Assembly: GCA_958427355.1 (NCBI GenBank)
Contig: CAUACA010000015.1
Span: 1 to 54,024 of the forward strand
Direction: 5' to 3'
From: an uncultured Collinsella sp.
Lineage (GTDB): Bacteria > Actinomycetota > Coriobacteriia > Coriobacteriales > Coriobacteriaceae
DNA length: 54,024 nucleotides
This document shows, piece after piece, positions 1 through 9,976 of this stretch (its first letter is position 1; each line of letters opens with the position of its first letter). The notes under the pieces were generated by a model. It had not been told where the DNA came from. It was given only the letters and a program-made list of their open reading frames with translations, and ran no database searches. Both the position numbers and the translations under genes were made by a program.

Positions 1-120
1 CCCTACCGGGAGTAGCCCCGACGGTTGACAAAACTATAGGAACACCCAATGACTAGTCGATTAGGAGTATCATCATCTGCGCAAATGAGCACGAAAAAGC
101 ATGTTAGAGATTGAGAGCGT

Positions 121-1503
121 ATGGCTGATACCGTATCTAAGCACATTGACATGACCACCGGCTCGCTGTGGCGCAATATTCCCCTGTTCGCCTTCCCCGT
201 GGCCGCCACGAGCATCTTGGAGCAGCTGTCGAACCTCATCGCCACGGTCATCATCGGTAACTTCTCGGGCGACCAGGGAACCCTCGCCATGGCGGCGGTC
301 GGCTCCAATGTTCCGCTTACCAGTCTTATGCTCAACCTGTTTATTGGCATGTCGCTTGGCTCCAACGTGGTCATCGCCAACGCTATCGGCCGCAACGATC
401 AGAACATGGTCAAACGTGCCGTCCATACCTCGATTTTAATGGCACTCGTGGGCTTTGTCGTCATCGCTCTGGGCGAGATCTTTGCCGAGCCCATGCTCGC
501 CGCGCTCAACGTTCCCGCCGAGACCATGCCGCTCGCCTCACTCTATCTACGCGTCTTTTTGCTCAGCATGCCCTCGATTTTGCTCTACAACTTTGAGGCC
601 GCGATCTTCCGCTCCGTCGGCATCACCCGCATGCCGCTGCAGGCGCTTGCCGTGTCCACCGTCCTCAACATTGGCCTGGACCTCATCTTTGTCCCTGTAC
701 TCCACTGGGGCGTCGCGGGCGTCGCCATCGCCACCGCCATCGCTTACACCGTCAGCGCCGCTACGCTCTTTATCCGCCTGCTCAAGACCGACTCCGTTGT
801 CCGCGTCACCCTACGCGACCTGGCTATCGACCCCGTCGCCCTCAAGCGCATCATCAAGATCGGCCTGCCCGCCGGCATCCAAAGCGCCGTCTTTGCCGTC
901 GCCAACATCATCATCCAGTCTGCCATCAACAGCCTGGGCACCGAAGTCATGGCGGCATCGAGCGCTGCCATGAGTCTAGAGTATGTGTGCTACAACCTGC
1001 TCAACAGCTTTAGCCAGGCTTGCACCACCTTTGTGGGACAAAACCACGGTGCCCGCCAGATCGACCGCTGCACCAAGACGCTCAAGGTCTGCCTGGTCGA
1101 AGGTGGTATCGTCGCGCTCACCACAATTATCGTTATTGTCGGCTTGGGGCGCGAGATCCTATCGCTGTTCAACAGCGATCCCAATATCGTCTCGATCGGC
1201 TATATCCGCGTGTGCTCGATCTTCCCGGCGTACGCCTTTAGCATGTTCTACGAAAACATGTCAGGCTACCTGCGCGGCTTTGGTATCTCGCTCACGCCCG
1301 CCCTCATCACCATGATCTGCGTCTGCGGCATCCGCTTCTATTGGGTGTTCTGCGTGTTCCCACACTTCCGCACCTTTGCGAACATCATGATGGTCTACCC
1401 CATCAGCCTGGGCACCACGGCGTTCTTTATGGTCGTGGCGGTACTACTTTGCCACCCGGCACGCACCTATCGCGCCACCCAAGCCAAAGCGACAGCCCGC
1501 TAA
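121..1503 (+). CDS. MATE family multidrug/cation efflux transporter
   Basis: A 460-residue integral membrane protein with about twelve hydrophobic helices arranged as two similar halves, the length and layout of MATE (multi antimicrobial extrusion) transporters. The N-terminal segment reads as the usual first-helix region, with LWRNIPLFAFP followed by an EQL-SNLIATVIIGN stretch, typical of the NorM/DinF group. Such proteins export organic cations or drugs using Na+ or H+ gradients; the substrate cannot be told from sequence. The ATG start is preceded only by a weak GAGAG ribosome site. A TTGACA box lies at 25-30 but no convincing -10 goes with it. It converges on the LysR gene 27 bp downstream. 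Family call is firm, substrate unknown. Confidence 0.93.
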   Translation: MADTVSKHIDMTTGSLWRNIPLFAFPVAATSILEQLSNLIATVIIGNFSGDQGTLAMAAVGSNVPLTSLMLNLFIGMSLGSNVVIANAIGRNDQNMVKRAVHTSILMALVGFVVIALGEIFAEPMLAALNVPAETMPLASLYLRVFLLSMPSILLYNFEAAIFRSVGITRMPLQALAVSTVLNIGLDLIFVPVLHWGVAGVAIATAIAYTVSAATLFIRLLKTDSVVRVTLRDLAIDPVALKRIIKIGLPAGIQSAVFAVANIIIQSAINSLGTEVMAASSAAMSLEYVCYNLLNSFSQACTTFVGQNHGARQIDRCTKTLKVCLVEGGIVALTTIIVIVGLGREILSLFNSDPNIVSIGYIRVCSIFPAYAFSMFYENMSGYLRGFGISLTPALITMICVCGIRFYWVFCVFPHFRTFANIMMVYPISLGTTAFFMVVAVLLCHPARTYRATQAKATAR

Positions 1504-1530
1504 ACACCACACTCAACGCCACGCCAGTCA

Positions 1531-2397
1531 TTAATTGACAATATGCGAGCTCATATAGTCGATAAAGCGCCTCGTGGCGATGGGCATGGTGTCCCAACTG
1601 CGCCAGGCTGCCACCACGTCGCGCGAGGGGGCATGCACGATGGGACGTACGCGAATATCGGCCCGCATGCCCTCCACAGTACGACGGTAGAGCATGCTCA
1701 CACCCAGGCCCTCCTCCACCATCGCCATGATGGTGTAGTCGTCGGTCACCTCACTCGTCACGTGCGGCGACAGCCCATGCGCCGCAAATGCATCGAGCAC
1801 CAGGCTCTGCTCGCCCTCATCCAGCAGCACAAACGGCTCGGACGCCAGGTCGGCGAGTGTCACCTTTTCCTTTGCCGTCAGCGGATGCTCGGCCGGCAAC
1901 AATGCTACTAACTCGTCGTGATAGACCACGCGCTTCTCGAGCCCAGCGGTAAATCCGCGCGCCGTAAAACAAAAATCAACCACGCCATCGTGCACCCACT
2001 GGGCGTTGCGCGTGTAATCGCCCTGCTTGAGGGTAAAGCGTACGCCCGGGTGCAGCGCACCAAAGTCGCGGATCACGCGCGGCAACACGGTTCGACTCAC
2101 GTTGGTAAACGTCGCAATGCGAATATCAGTCGAGGAGAGCCCCAGCAGCTCCTGGCGTTTGCCCTCGAGCTCGGCCTCGGCAGTTACGATCTGGCGCAGA
2201 TACGGCAGGTACTGCTTGCCGTCGCGCGTAAGCGACACACCCTGCTTACCGCGCTCGATAAGCGTGGTGCCCAGCTCGCGCTCGAGCGCCTTGACGGCCT
2301 GGCTCACTGCACTTTGCGTATAGCCCAACTCGTCCGCCGCGCGTTTCAGGCTGCCGCAATCGACCACCATACAAACAATCTGATACCGCGATGCCAT
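1531..2397 (-). CDS. LysR family transcriptional regulator
   Basis: A 288-residue LysR-type regulator. Residues 1-60 form the winged helix-turn-helix, with the family signature of a helix reading GSLKRAADELGYTQSAVSQAVKALE. Residues from about 90 onward form the periplasmic-binding-like effector domain. The start at 2397 follows GGAGGCACG at good spacing. It is divergent from the EamA-type permease at 2556 across 158 bp, the usual LysR arrangement, so it probably controls that permease and itself; this is inference from gene order. Effector unknown. Confidence 0.93.
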   Translation of the reverse strand: MASRYQIVCMVVDCGSLKRAADELGYTQSAVSQAVKALERELGTTLIERGKQGVSLTRDGKQYLPYLRQIVTAEAELEGKRQELLGLSSTDIRIATFTNVSRTVLPRVIRDFGALHPGVRFTLKQGDYTRNAQWVHDGVVDFCFTARGFTAGLEKRVVYHDELVALLPAEHPLTAKEKVTLADLASEPFVLLDEGEQSLVLDAFAAHGLSPHVTSEVTDDYTIMAMVEEGLGVSMLYRRTVEGMRADIRVRPIVHAPSRDVVAAWRSWDTMPIATRRFIDYMSSHIVN

Positions 2398-2555
2398 CGT
2401 GCCTCCACATCAATGCAGCCGTAAAACGTTTTGCCAGCGCTTTTTCTGCCAACATTAGCATTTCTTAATCATACTGAAGATACATTCGCTTTACTACATC
2501 CACATCTGGGAGCAGAATCCTTTTTACGAAACCGTTCTGTAACAAAAGGAGTCCC

Positions 2556-3458
2556 ATGGATCGCAAAAAAGCAATCGCGCTCTCATTTTCCGTTCCCGTC
2601 GCATGGGGCTTTTCGTACCCCCTCATGAAGATCGGCATGGACAGTATGAACGCCACGAGCATCGTTGCGCTGCGCTGCATCATCGCCTTTGTGGCTTGCC
2701 TGCTGCTCTTCCACAAGCACACGTTGCGCATCAACCGCGACCTTATGGTCCGCGCTGCCATCATCGGCGCCATTATGGCAACCGAACTCACCTGCATGTG
2801 CCTGGGCTCCAGCCTCACCTCCGCCTCCACCGCCGGCTTTTTGCAGAGCCTGACGGTCGTGATCGTGCCGTTTGCCAACGCCGCCCTGCTGCGTCGTGCC
2901 CCCGAGCGCAAAGTGCTCATCGGCACCGCCATCGTCACCTGCGGTATGTTGCTGCTCTCGGGCGCCGACTTTACCAGCCTGAACCCGGGCGCGCTCATCA
3001 TGCTGCTCTCCGCTTTTGTCTATGCCGGCCACATCATTGTGGCGAAGCGCTTTGTCGAAGATGTCGACCCGCTGGCTCTAGGCGTTTGGCAGCTGGGCTT
3101 CGGCGGCTTATTCTCGGGTATCGCCGCATGCGTCTTTGGCGGCTTCACCCTTCCCAGTACGCCCAGCGAGATTGTCGTTGTCGTCGCGCTCGCACTCATC
3201 TGCTCTGCCTATGGCTTTATCACCCAAACGCTCGTGCAGCCCCACGTGCCTGCCGAGACCACCGGCTTCGCCTTCTCGCTCGAGCCGGTATGCTCCGCCG
3301 TCTTCTCGTTCTTCCTGGTCGGCGAGGTCCTGAGCCCCATCGCCTTCTTTGGCGCCGCCCTCATCCTCACCGGCGTCATGGTGGCAACCGTCGAGCTTCC
3401 GCACCTTCGCGCACATGGACAGGCTCGCATGGCAGGAGCGCCCGAGCACGTCTCGTAG
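2556..3458 (+). CDS. DMT superfamily (EamA) permease
   Basis: A 300-residue membrane protein with ten predicted helices and two EamA repeats, the family of drug/metabolite exporters such as RhaT and YdcZ relatives. It begins with the typical first helix (SFSVPVAWGFSYPLMK) and has the second-repeat signature near LEPVCSAVFSFFLVGE. AAAGGAG lies seven bases before ATG. It is divergent from the LysR gene and is probably its target. After its stop, two short hairpins (arms TAAAGGC/GCCTTTA at 3485-3507 and TAGATGC/GCATCTA near 3512-3531) fill the gap before ung. Substrate unknown. Confidence 0.9.
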   Translation: MDRKKAIALSFSVPVAWGFSYPLMKIGMDSMNATSIVALRCIIAFVACLLLFHKHTLRINRDLMVRAAIIGAIMATELTCMCLGSSLTSASTAGFLQSLTVVIVPFANAALLRRAPERKVLIGTAIVTCGMLLLSGADFTSLNPGALIMLLSAFVYAGHIIVAKRFVEDVDPLALGVWQLGFGGLFSGIAACVFGGFTLPSTPSEIVVVVALALICSAYGFITQTLVQPHVPAETTGFAFSLEPVCSAVFSFFLVGEVLSPIAFFGAALILTGVMVATVELPHLRAHGQARMAGAPEHVS

Positions 3459-3546
3459 ACCCCACTCCTCATACAGCCGTGTCATAAAGGCAACCGGTGC
3501 GCCTTTACAATAGATGCCAACAGAGCATCTACCATAAAGGAGCCCC

Positions 3547-4272
3547 ATGGACACCGCAACCCGCGACCACAACATAGCAACTTGGTTGGGCGATGCGCCG
3601 CAGCCGGTACGTGACACTACGAACCAGCTGCTCGAGTGCATCGCCCTTTTGCGTGCCGAGCAGACTATCTACCCGGCACAAGACGACATCCTCAATGCCC
3701 TCGCCTACACGCCGGCCGACCAGGTCAAAGTTGTCATCTTGGGTCAGGACCCTTATCACGGTCCCAATCAGGCCATGGGACTGTCGTTCTCGGTCCCCGC
3801 AACGCAAACCAAGTTGCCGCCGAGCCTGCGCAACATCTATAAGGAACTCAAAGACGATCTGGGTTGCCCCATTCCCGCCACGGGAGACCTAACACCATGG
3901 GCACAACAGGGCGTCCTGCTCCTCAACACCACGCTCACCGTGCGCGAGCATGCCGCGAACTCGCACGCCAAACTGGGCTGGAGCACGCTCACCGACTACA
4001 TTATCGAACGCTGCTGCCAGCGGCCCCAGCCGGTAGTCTTTTTGGCATGGGGTCGCTTTGCCCAGCAGATGGTCGAAGGCAAGCTCGCCGCAATCGGCGC
4101 GGGCAAGGCAACCGGCAAGTTCTGCCTGGCCTCTACGCACCCCTCGCCGCTTTCGGCCAATCGTGCCACGGCAGAACTCCCCGCTTTTATGGGGTCGCGC
4201 CCCTTCTCCGCTGCCAATCGGCTACTCGAACAGCACGGCTCGACCCCCGTCAACTGGACTTGCCTCAGCTAA
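3547..4272 (+). CDS. ung: Uracil-DNA glycosylase, family 1
   Basis: A 241-residue family 1 uracil-DNA glycosylase, which removes uracil from DNA and starts base excision repair. The water-activating motif GQDPYH is at residues 66-71 with the catalytic Asp68, and the second signature HPSPLS, with the catalytic His, is at about 198-203. Length and motif spacing match bacterial Ung. The ATG start has AAAGGAG just upstream. A strong two-way terminator follows the stop. All catalytic residues seen are intact. Confidence 0.97.
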   Translation: MDTATRDHNIATWLGDAPQPVRDTTNQLLECIALLRAEQTIYPAQDDILNALAYTPADQVKVVILGQDPYHGPNQAMGLSFSVPATQTKLPPSLRNIYKELKDDLGCPIPATGDLTPWAQQGVLLLNTTLTVREHAANSHAKLGWSTLTDYIIERCCQRPQPVVFLAWGRFAQQMVEGKLAAIGAGKATGKFCLASTHPSPLSANRATAELPAFMGSRPFSAANRLLEQHGSTPVNWTCLS

Positions 4273-4285
4273 AAATCGATACATC

Positions 4286-4323
4286 AAAAAACGCGCCCGA
4301 CGGCTTTCCATCGGGCGCGTTTC
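4286..4323. terminator. Bidirectional intrinsic terminator between ung and the SDR gene
   Basis: A 10-bp perfect stem (ACGCGCCCGA at 4291-4300 with TCGGGCGCGT at 4311-4320) has a 10-nt loop, an A-run on its left and a T-run on its right. It sits between two convergent genes and can serve both strands; it abuts the stop codon of the minus-strand SDR gene. Confidence 0.9.
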
Positions 4324-5004
4324 CTATTCGGGCCAAATAAATTGTGTGCGGCCGGCCTCGCCGCCATCGATCAGCAGGCTCTGCCCGGTCATAAACCGGT
4401 TGGTCACGCCCACAAAGTAGATCCACTCGGCGATCTCTTGGGCGGTGGCCCAGCGCTTAAGCGGCGTGAGCTCCATAATCTGGTTCCACAGGTGCTCGTC
4501 TTCCATCACGCAACGGTTGAGCGGCGTGATAACGCCGCCCGGGTCCACACTGTTGGCGATGGCCTGCGGTGCCAGGCGGTTTGCAAGGTTCTTGGTGTAG
4601 GCGATAACGCCGCCCTTGCTGGCAGCATAGGCGGGAAACTCCGATCCCGTATGCCCGCTCGCCGACCCCACATTGACCACGGATTGGATAGCAGGCGCCG
4701 GCCTGGCTGCAAGCCCCTCCCCCACAAAGGCGTAGCGCTCGGTCACGTTGATGGTGCCACACAGGTTGGCAGCGATGTCGTCGGCCGAATCCTGCGTACC
4801 GGCAACGTTCACGATTACCTGAGGCTCAAGGTCGCCTGGAAACGAGTCCGGCTCGCGGACATCAACGATCAGATGGCGGTAGCGCTCGTGTTCGATCGCC
4901 GCCGGCAGTAGATCAAAACCCACGACCTCGTGGCCCTCGTCCAAAAAGCGCTGCACGCACGCGGCTCCGATACCGCCCGAAGCGCCCGTGATCAAAACCC
5001 GCAT
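4324..5004 (-). CDS. SDR family NAD(P)-dependent oxidoreductase
   Basis: A 226-residue short-chain dehydrogenase/reductase. The nucleotide-binding glycine motif GASGGIG is at residues 7-13, the catalytic Ser lies in NVGSASG at 111-117, and the catalytic pair is Y126 and K130 in YAASK. The closest functional class is FabG-like or 3-alpha-hydroxysteroid-type reductases; the C-terminal DGG segment is typical of SDRs. It is 9 bp downstream of the VUT transporter gene and has its own AAGGAG, so the two probably form an operon. The substrate cannot be assigned. Confidence 0.9.
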   Translation of the reverse strand: MRVLITGASGGIGAACVQRFLDEGHEVVGFDLLPAAIEHERYRHLIVDVREPDSFPGDLEPQVIVNVAGTQDSADDIAANLCGTINVTERYAFVGEGLAARPAPAIQSVVNVGSASGHTGSEFPAYAASKGGVIAYTKNLANRLAPQAIANSVDPGGVITPLNRCVMEDEHLWNQIMELTPLKRWATAQEIAEWIYFVGVTNRFMTGQSLLIDGGEAGRTQFIWPE

Positions 5005-5013
5005 ACTCGCTCC

Positions 5014-5736
5014 TTAGGCGGTTGCGTGGCGCTCGAGGTACTCGGCGCCCACATTCTCACGCTCCCAGCCACGCACGACCTTGTAGCCCACGGGGCTCAG
5101 GAAGACCTCGCACAGCAGCTCGGCGACAGCGCCGGTCAGCGAACACATAAGGACCTGCACCCAGGTCCAACCAAAGAACGTGTGGCTCACCACAATGGCA
5201 AAGACCAGGTTGTCGATAAACTGGCCAACACCCGTAGACACATAGGAACGGAAGGCGAAGCTCGCAAAGTTATTCTTTTTGAGCATACGGCCGAGCGACT
5301 GGTTGAGCGTGGAGTTAACCACGGCAGAAACGAGCATTGCCAGCGAAGAGCCCAGCACCACGTACCAGGTGCCGCCGATGGTGGCGTTAAGGGCGGTGTT
5401 GACCTCGATCATGCCGGTGTCGTAGTAGGCGCCCCACATACCGGGCGTGAGCGAGCATGCCCAAAAGCACAGGCTCACGGCCAGGTTAACCAGCAGCGCG
5501 AGGATAGAGATTTTGATGGATGCCTTGGCGCCAAAGCGTTTGCAGATCATGTCCTGGCACAAAAACGAAACCCAGCTCACCACAAAGCCGCAATCGAGTG
5601 CCAGATACGGCAGGCTGATGAGCTCTTTGTTGGCCAGCAGGTTCATCATGATGACACTCACGAAAAACAGCGAAACCGTTGCCGCGGGAATGCTCCGCAA
5701 CAGGACCTTGTAGTCCTCCATGACCTTCTTGATCAT
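5014..5736 (-). CDS. VUT family transporter (YhhQ-like, putative queuosine precursor uptake)
   Basis: A 240-residue membrane protein with about six helices. It matches the VUT/YhhQ family (COG1738), whose characterised members take up queuosine precursors such as preQ0 or preQ1; the charged ICKRFG motif after the third helix is recognisable. The ATG has an AGGAGT ribosome site at 5742-5747. The leader folds into a hairpin plus A-rich tail ending at that ribosome site, see the separate entry. Substrate is inferred from the family; many VUT proteins are untested. Confidence 0.85.
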   Translation of the reverse strand: MIKKVMEDYKVLLRSIPAATVSLFFVSVIMMNLLANKELISLPYLALDCGFVVSWVSFLCQDMICKRFGAKASIKISILALLVNLAVSLCFWACSLTPGMWGAYYDTGMIEVNTALNATIGGTWYVVLGSSLAMLVSAVVNSTLNQSLGRMLKKNNFASFAFRSYVSTGVGQFIDNLVFAIVVSHTFFGWTWVQVLMCSLTGAVAELLCEVFLSPVGYKVVRGWERENVGAEYLERHATA

Positions 5737-5740
5737 TATG

Positions 5741-5800
5741 TACTCCTTTGGTTTTAGGTTTAACGAGCAGGATATCGGACCCGAACTGCTCGGACGCCCC
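5741..5800 (-). promoter_or_regulatory. Structured leader of the VUT gene, possible preQ1-type riboswitch
   Basis: On the minus strand a 7-bp stem (CGAGCAG/CTGCTCG, 5786-5792 with 5764-5770) encloses a 15-nt loop containing GGGUCC, followed by an A-rich tail with two ACC triplets, then AAAGGAG and the start codon. The loop could pair with the tail in an H-type pseudoknot that hides the ribosome site, which is the plan of preQ1 riboswitches. The match to known consensus sequences is loose, so the class assignment is only a suggestion. Confidence 0.3.
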
Positions 5801-5855
5801 GGTCTTGAGACGACGGTGGGTATGATAGCCGCTCACACGGCATCAGGCAAGCAAA

Positions 5856-5887
5856 CGGCGCGGCAGCTCCGCAGGGCCACCGCGCCG
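5856..5887 (-). terminator. Likely terminator of prfC
   Basis: An 8-bp GC-only stem (CGGCGCGG at 5856-5863 with CCGCGCCG at 5880-5887) lies just after the prfC stop on the minus strand and is followed in that direction by TTTGCTTG, a short T-rich tail. Confidence 0.55.
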
Positions 5888-5892
5888 ATGCG

Positions 5893-7506
<1,614 letters not shown>

Positions 7507-7643
7507 GCGGATCCTTTCTTGCATTGAGTGCATTACGTCGTTGTAACCGCACTATTGTAGCCGCGAAATCCCGCTCTAGGGCGCCTATCAGGACAAATTC
7601 ATCAGTTGGTGCCTAGGCAGCCGGCCCAATCCGTATTTGCCTC

Positions 7644-7694
7644 TTGCATAACTGTGCATAGTGTATATATACTGTGATTACCGGTTATATACAC
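7644..7694 (+). promoter_or_regulatory. Promoter and operator of the gntR-ABC operon
   Basis: A TTGCAT box (7644-7649) and TATACT box (7668-7673) are 18 bp apart. A 9-bp inverted repeat, GTGTATATA at 7661-7669 and TATATACAC at 7686-7694, overlaps the -10 region. The GTGTA...TACAC form is that expected for YtrA-type GntR repressors, so the gene just downstream probably represses its own operon here. Confidence 0.65.
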
Positions 7695-7721
7695 GTGTAG
7701 CCCATCAGCTAAGGAGCCGCT

Positions 7722-8102
7722 GTGGACATCATCCTATCCAATTCGAGCGACAAGCCCATTTACGAGCAAATAACCTCGCAAGTCAAAGCTCAGATCCTTT
7801 CGGGCACGCTCGCTGCGGGAGCCAAACTCCCCAGCATCCGCGCACTCGCGAGCGATCTTGGCGTGAGCGTCATCACCACCAAGCGCGCCTACGCCGACCT
7901 GGAGCAACTCGGCTTTATCTGCACCGTGCAGGGCAAGGGCTGTTTTGTCGCCGAGGGCAACCAGGAGCTCTTGCGCGAAAACCAGCTCTGCCATATCGAA
8001 GAGCTGCTTGCAAAAGCGGCAAGCCAAGCCGAAACCCTGGGCGTCACGCGCGACAAGCTGCACGAGATGCTCGACCTCGTAGCCCCCGAAACCATGCAGT
8101 AG
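7722..8102 (+). CDS. GntR family regulator, YtrA subfamily
   Basis: A 126-residue regulator with an N-terminal winged helix (residues 10-75; KLPSIRALASDLGVSVITTKRAYADLE) and only a short helical tail, as in the YtrA subfamily. These small GntR proteins repress adjacent ABC transporter genes and respond to cell-envelope-active agents or other unidentified ligands. The start is GTG with AAGGAG upstream. The ATPase gene follows after 23 bp. A dyad operator overlaps the promoter. Confidence 0.9.
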   Translation: MDIILSNSSDKPIYEQITSQVKAQILSGTLAAGAKLPSIRALASDLGVSVITTKRAYADLEQLGFICTVQGKGCFVAEGNQELLRENQLCHIEELLAKAASQAETLGVTRDKLHEMLDLVAPETMQ

Positions 8103-8125
8103 CCATCTGCAAGAAAGGCTATACC

Positions 8126-9007
8126 ATGCAAAACCTTTTAGAACTCAAAGGCATCTCACGCCGTATGAGCGACCGTTTTTCACTGCGCGACGTCACGCTT
8201 GCCGTGGAGCCCGGCCAGATCGTTGGCTTTGTGGGTGCAAATGGCGCCGGCAAGACGACGACCATTCGCGCCGCGCTTGGGCTTATCAAACTCGATACCG
8301 GCGAGGTGCGCCTGTTTGGGCAGTGCTGTGGCGCCGACGCGCCCGATGAGACGCAGCGTTGTCTGCGCACTCGCGTCGGCCTCGTGCTGGACACATGCCC
8401 CTTCCCTTCCACACTTAAGGTGGCCGAAGTTGAAGCACTCGTAAGTCCAGCGTACCCCACCTGGAGCCATGGCACCTTTGCCGACCTCATCAGCCGCTTT
8501 GGCCTCGATCCCAAGACAAAGGTCAAGGATCTCTCCCGCGGCATGGGCATGAAGCTGCAGCTTGCCTGCGCGCTCAGCCACAATGCCGAGCTGCTCGTTT
8601 TGGACGAAGCCACCGCGGGCCTCGATCCCATGGCACGCGAGGAGCTGCTTGATGAGCTGCTCGCCTTTGTTTCCGACGGCCTGCACAGCGTGCTGCTCTC
8701 GAGCCACATTACGTCCGACCTCGATCGCGCCGCCGACCGCGTCGTCTGCATCGATAACGGCTCGATTGTATTTGACCTGCCACGCGAGAACATTACCGAC
8801 CTCGCCGGCATCGCCCACTGCACTCAGGCACAGGCCGCCGAGCTTATGGCTTGCGTCGAAGGCGCCCGTGCCGCCCACCACGCCTATAGCGTGGACGTGC
8901 TCGTGCCCAACCGTCGCGAAACGCTCGAGGCCTTCCCCGAGATTCCCTGCGATCGGGCAACCATTGATGACTACCTGCGCCTCATGCTGAAAGGGGCTTC
9001 GAAATGA
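8126..9007 (+). CDS. ABC transporter ATP-binding protein
   Basis: A 293-residue ABC ATPase. Walker A GANGAGKTT is at 37-45; the signature is LSRGMGMK rather than LSGGQ, common in ABC-2 type exporters; Walker B is LLVLDEATAGLD, followed by the H-loop region SSHIT. An open frame runs upstream to 7661 but has no start fitting the family; the ATG at 8126 follows AAGAAAGG. The stop overlaps the permease start in ATGA, so the two are translationally coupled. YtrA-controlled exporters of this kind often confer resistance to peptide antibiotics; that role is inference. Confidence 0.93.
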   Translation: MQNLLELKGISRRMSDRFSLRDVTLAVEPGQIVGFVGANGAGKTTTIRAALGLIKLDTGEVRLFGQCCGADAPDETQRCLRTRVGLVLDTCPFPSTLKVAEVEALVSPAYPTWSHGTFADLISRFGLDPKTKVKDLSRGMGMKLQLACALSHNAELLVLDEATAGLDPMAREELLDELLAFVSDGLHSVLLSSHITSDLDRAADRVVCIDNGSIVFDLPRENITDLAGIAHCTQAQAAELMACVEGARAAHHAYSVDVLVPNRRETLEAFPEIPCDRATIDDYLRLMLKGASK

Positions 9008-9702
9008 AACGTGCCTTTATGTCCGAGCTCGCCATCGTTCGTACGCTCATCCCGAGCATCACGGGCGTCGGCCTATTCATCTTTGTCGTGTTGACCCTCG
9101 CCAACGCGACAGACGGCGATTCCGGCATGAGCGCCGGTGCCTGCGCGGTCAGCGCCATGTCGCCCATCATGGTCATGAGCTCGCTGGCCGGCTTCGACAA
9201 TCAAAACGGTTGGGAGCGTTATCGGGCAACGCTGCCCTTCTCGCGCAAAGACATCATCTGCGCACGCTACCTGAGCGTTATTGTCTTCTCCGCCCTCATG
9301 GCATGTGCAGCTACGCTTTTGAGCATCGCCTCCACCCCGCTCTTCAATAGCGCGGGCATTCCTTCGACGGGACAGACGGTCTTTGAAATCGCAATCGCCT
9401 CGGCAGCATCGATGCTCATCTCCCTCATGATGGTGTTTTTGGCACAGCCGCTGTTCTTTCGATTTGGACACATGGAGGCGCTGCGCCTATCCGTTGGCCT
9501 GTTTGCCATGCTCGGATGCCTTGCCATGGCCACGCTGAGCTCCTCCAACCCCATCAGCAACTGGCTCATGTCGATTGCCGGAGCGAATCCCGATCCTGCC
9601 GTCCTGGGCTGTCTGTGTGCAGGCATCGCCGTGCTGGCCCTCGCGCTATGTGCAATCAGCTGCACCGTCAGCACCAAGGTCTATCGGGCACGCGACCTGT
9701 AA
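9004..9702 (+). CDS. ABC-2 type transporter permease
   Basis: A 232-residue membrane protein with six predicted helices, placed as the membrane partner of the preceding ATPase. The stretch NQNGWERYRATLPFSRKDIICARY between helices 2 and 3 is typical of ABC-2 permeases of the YtrC/BcrB type. The start codon overlaps the ATPase stop by four bases. It completes a three-gene gntR-ATPase-permease cassette. Confidence 0.88.
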   Translation: MKRAFMSELAIVRTLIPSITGVGLFIFVVLTLANATDGDSGMSAGACAVSAMSPIMVMSSLAGFDNQNGWERYRATLPFSRKDIICARYLSVIVFSALMACAATLLSIASTPLFNSAGIPSTGQTVFEIAIASAASMLISLMMVFLAQPLFFRFGHMEALRLSVGLFAMLGCLAMATLSSSNPISNWLMSIAGANPDPAVLGCLCAGIAVLALALCAISCTVSTKVYRARDL

Positions 9703-9976
9703 TCGACAGCCAAAGGGCTTGGGCTGCACGCCACCTCATTTACTAGATAAGACGAAGCAGCAACAGCGTCGCTACCGCCCTTCACGGCATGCCGTTTAAA
9801 TCTTGGCAACCAAAGAGAGGCCGACAGCATATCGACAATTCGAGCCTTCACCAAATGGCTCCCCGGAACATGACCCCCATCTCGCCGCGGCCATATCAAA
9901 CCTTCATGGTGGGGCGGTATCCTCATGTCCATAAAACTCGCAGGATAAACCCATTATCCAAGGAGGCACCGCACCC

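Noticed and set aside
3485..3531. Two tandem short hairpins before ung as a riboswitch
   Set aside because: They are simple 7-bp stems with no conserved core and no link to ung regulation.
7661..8125. Upstream extension of the ABC ATPase to give a 448-residue protein
   Set aside because: The extension overlaps the GntR gene in another frame, is Arg/Pro-rich, and the ATG at 8126 has a ribosome site and the correct family start.
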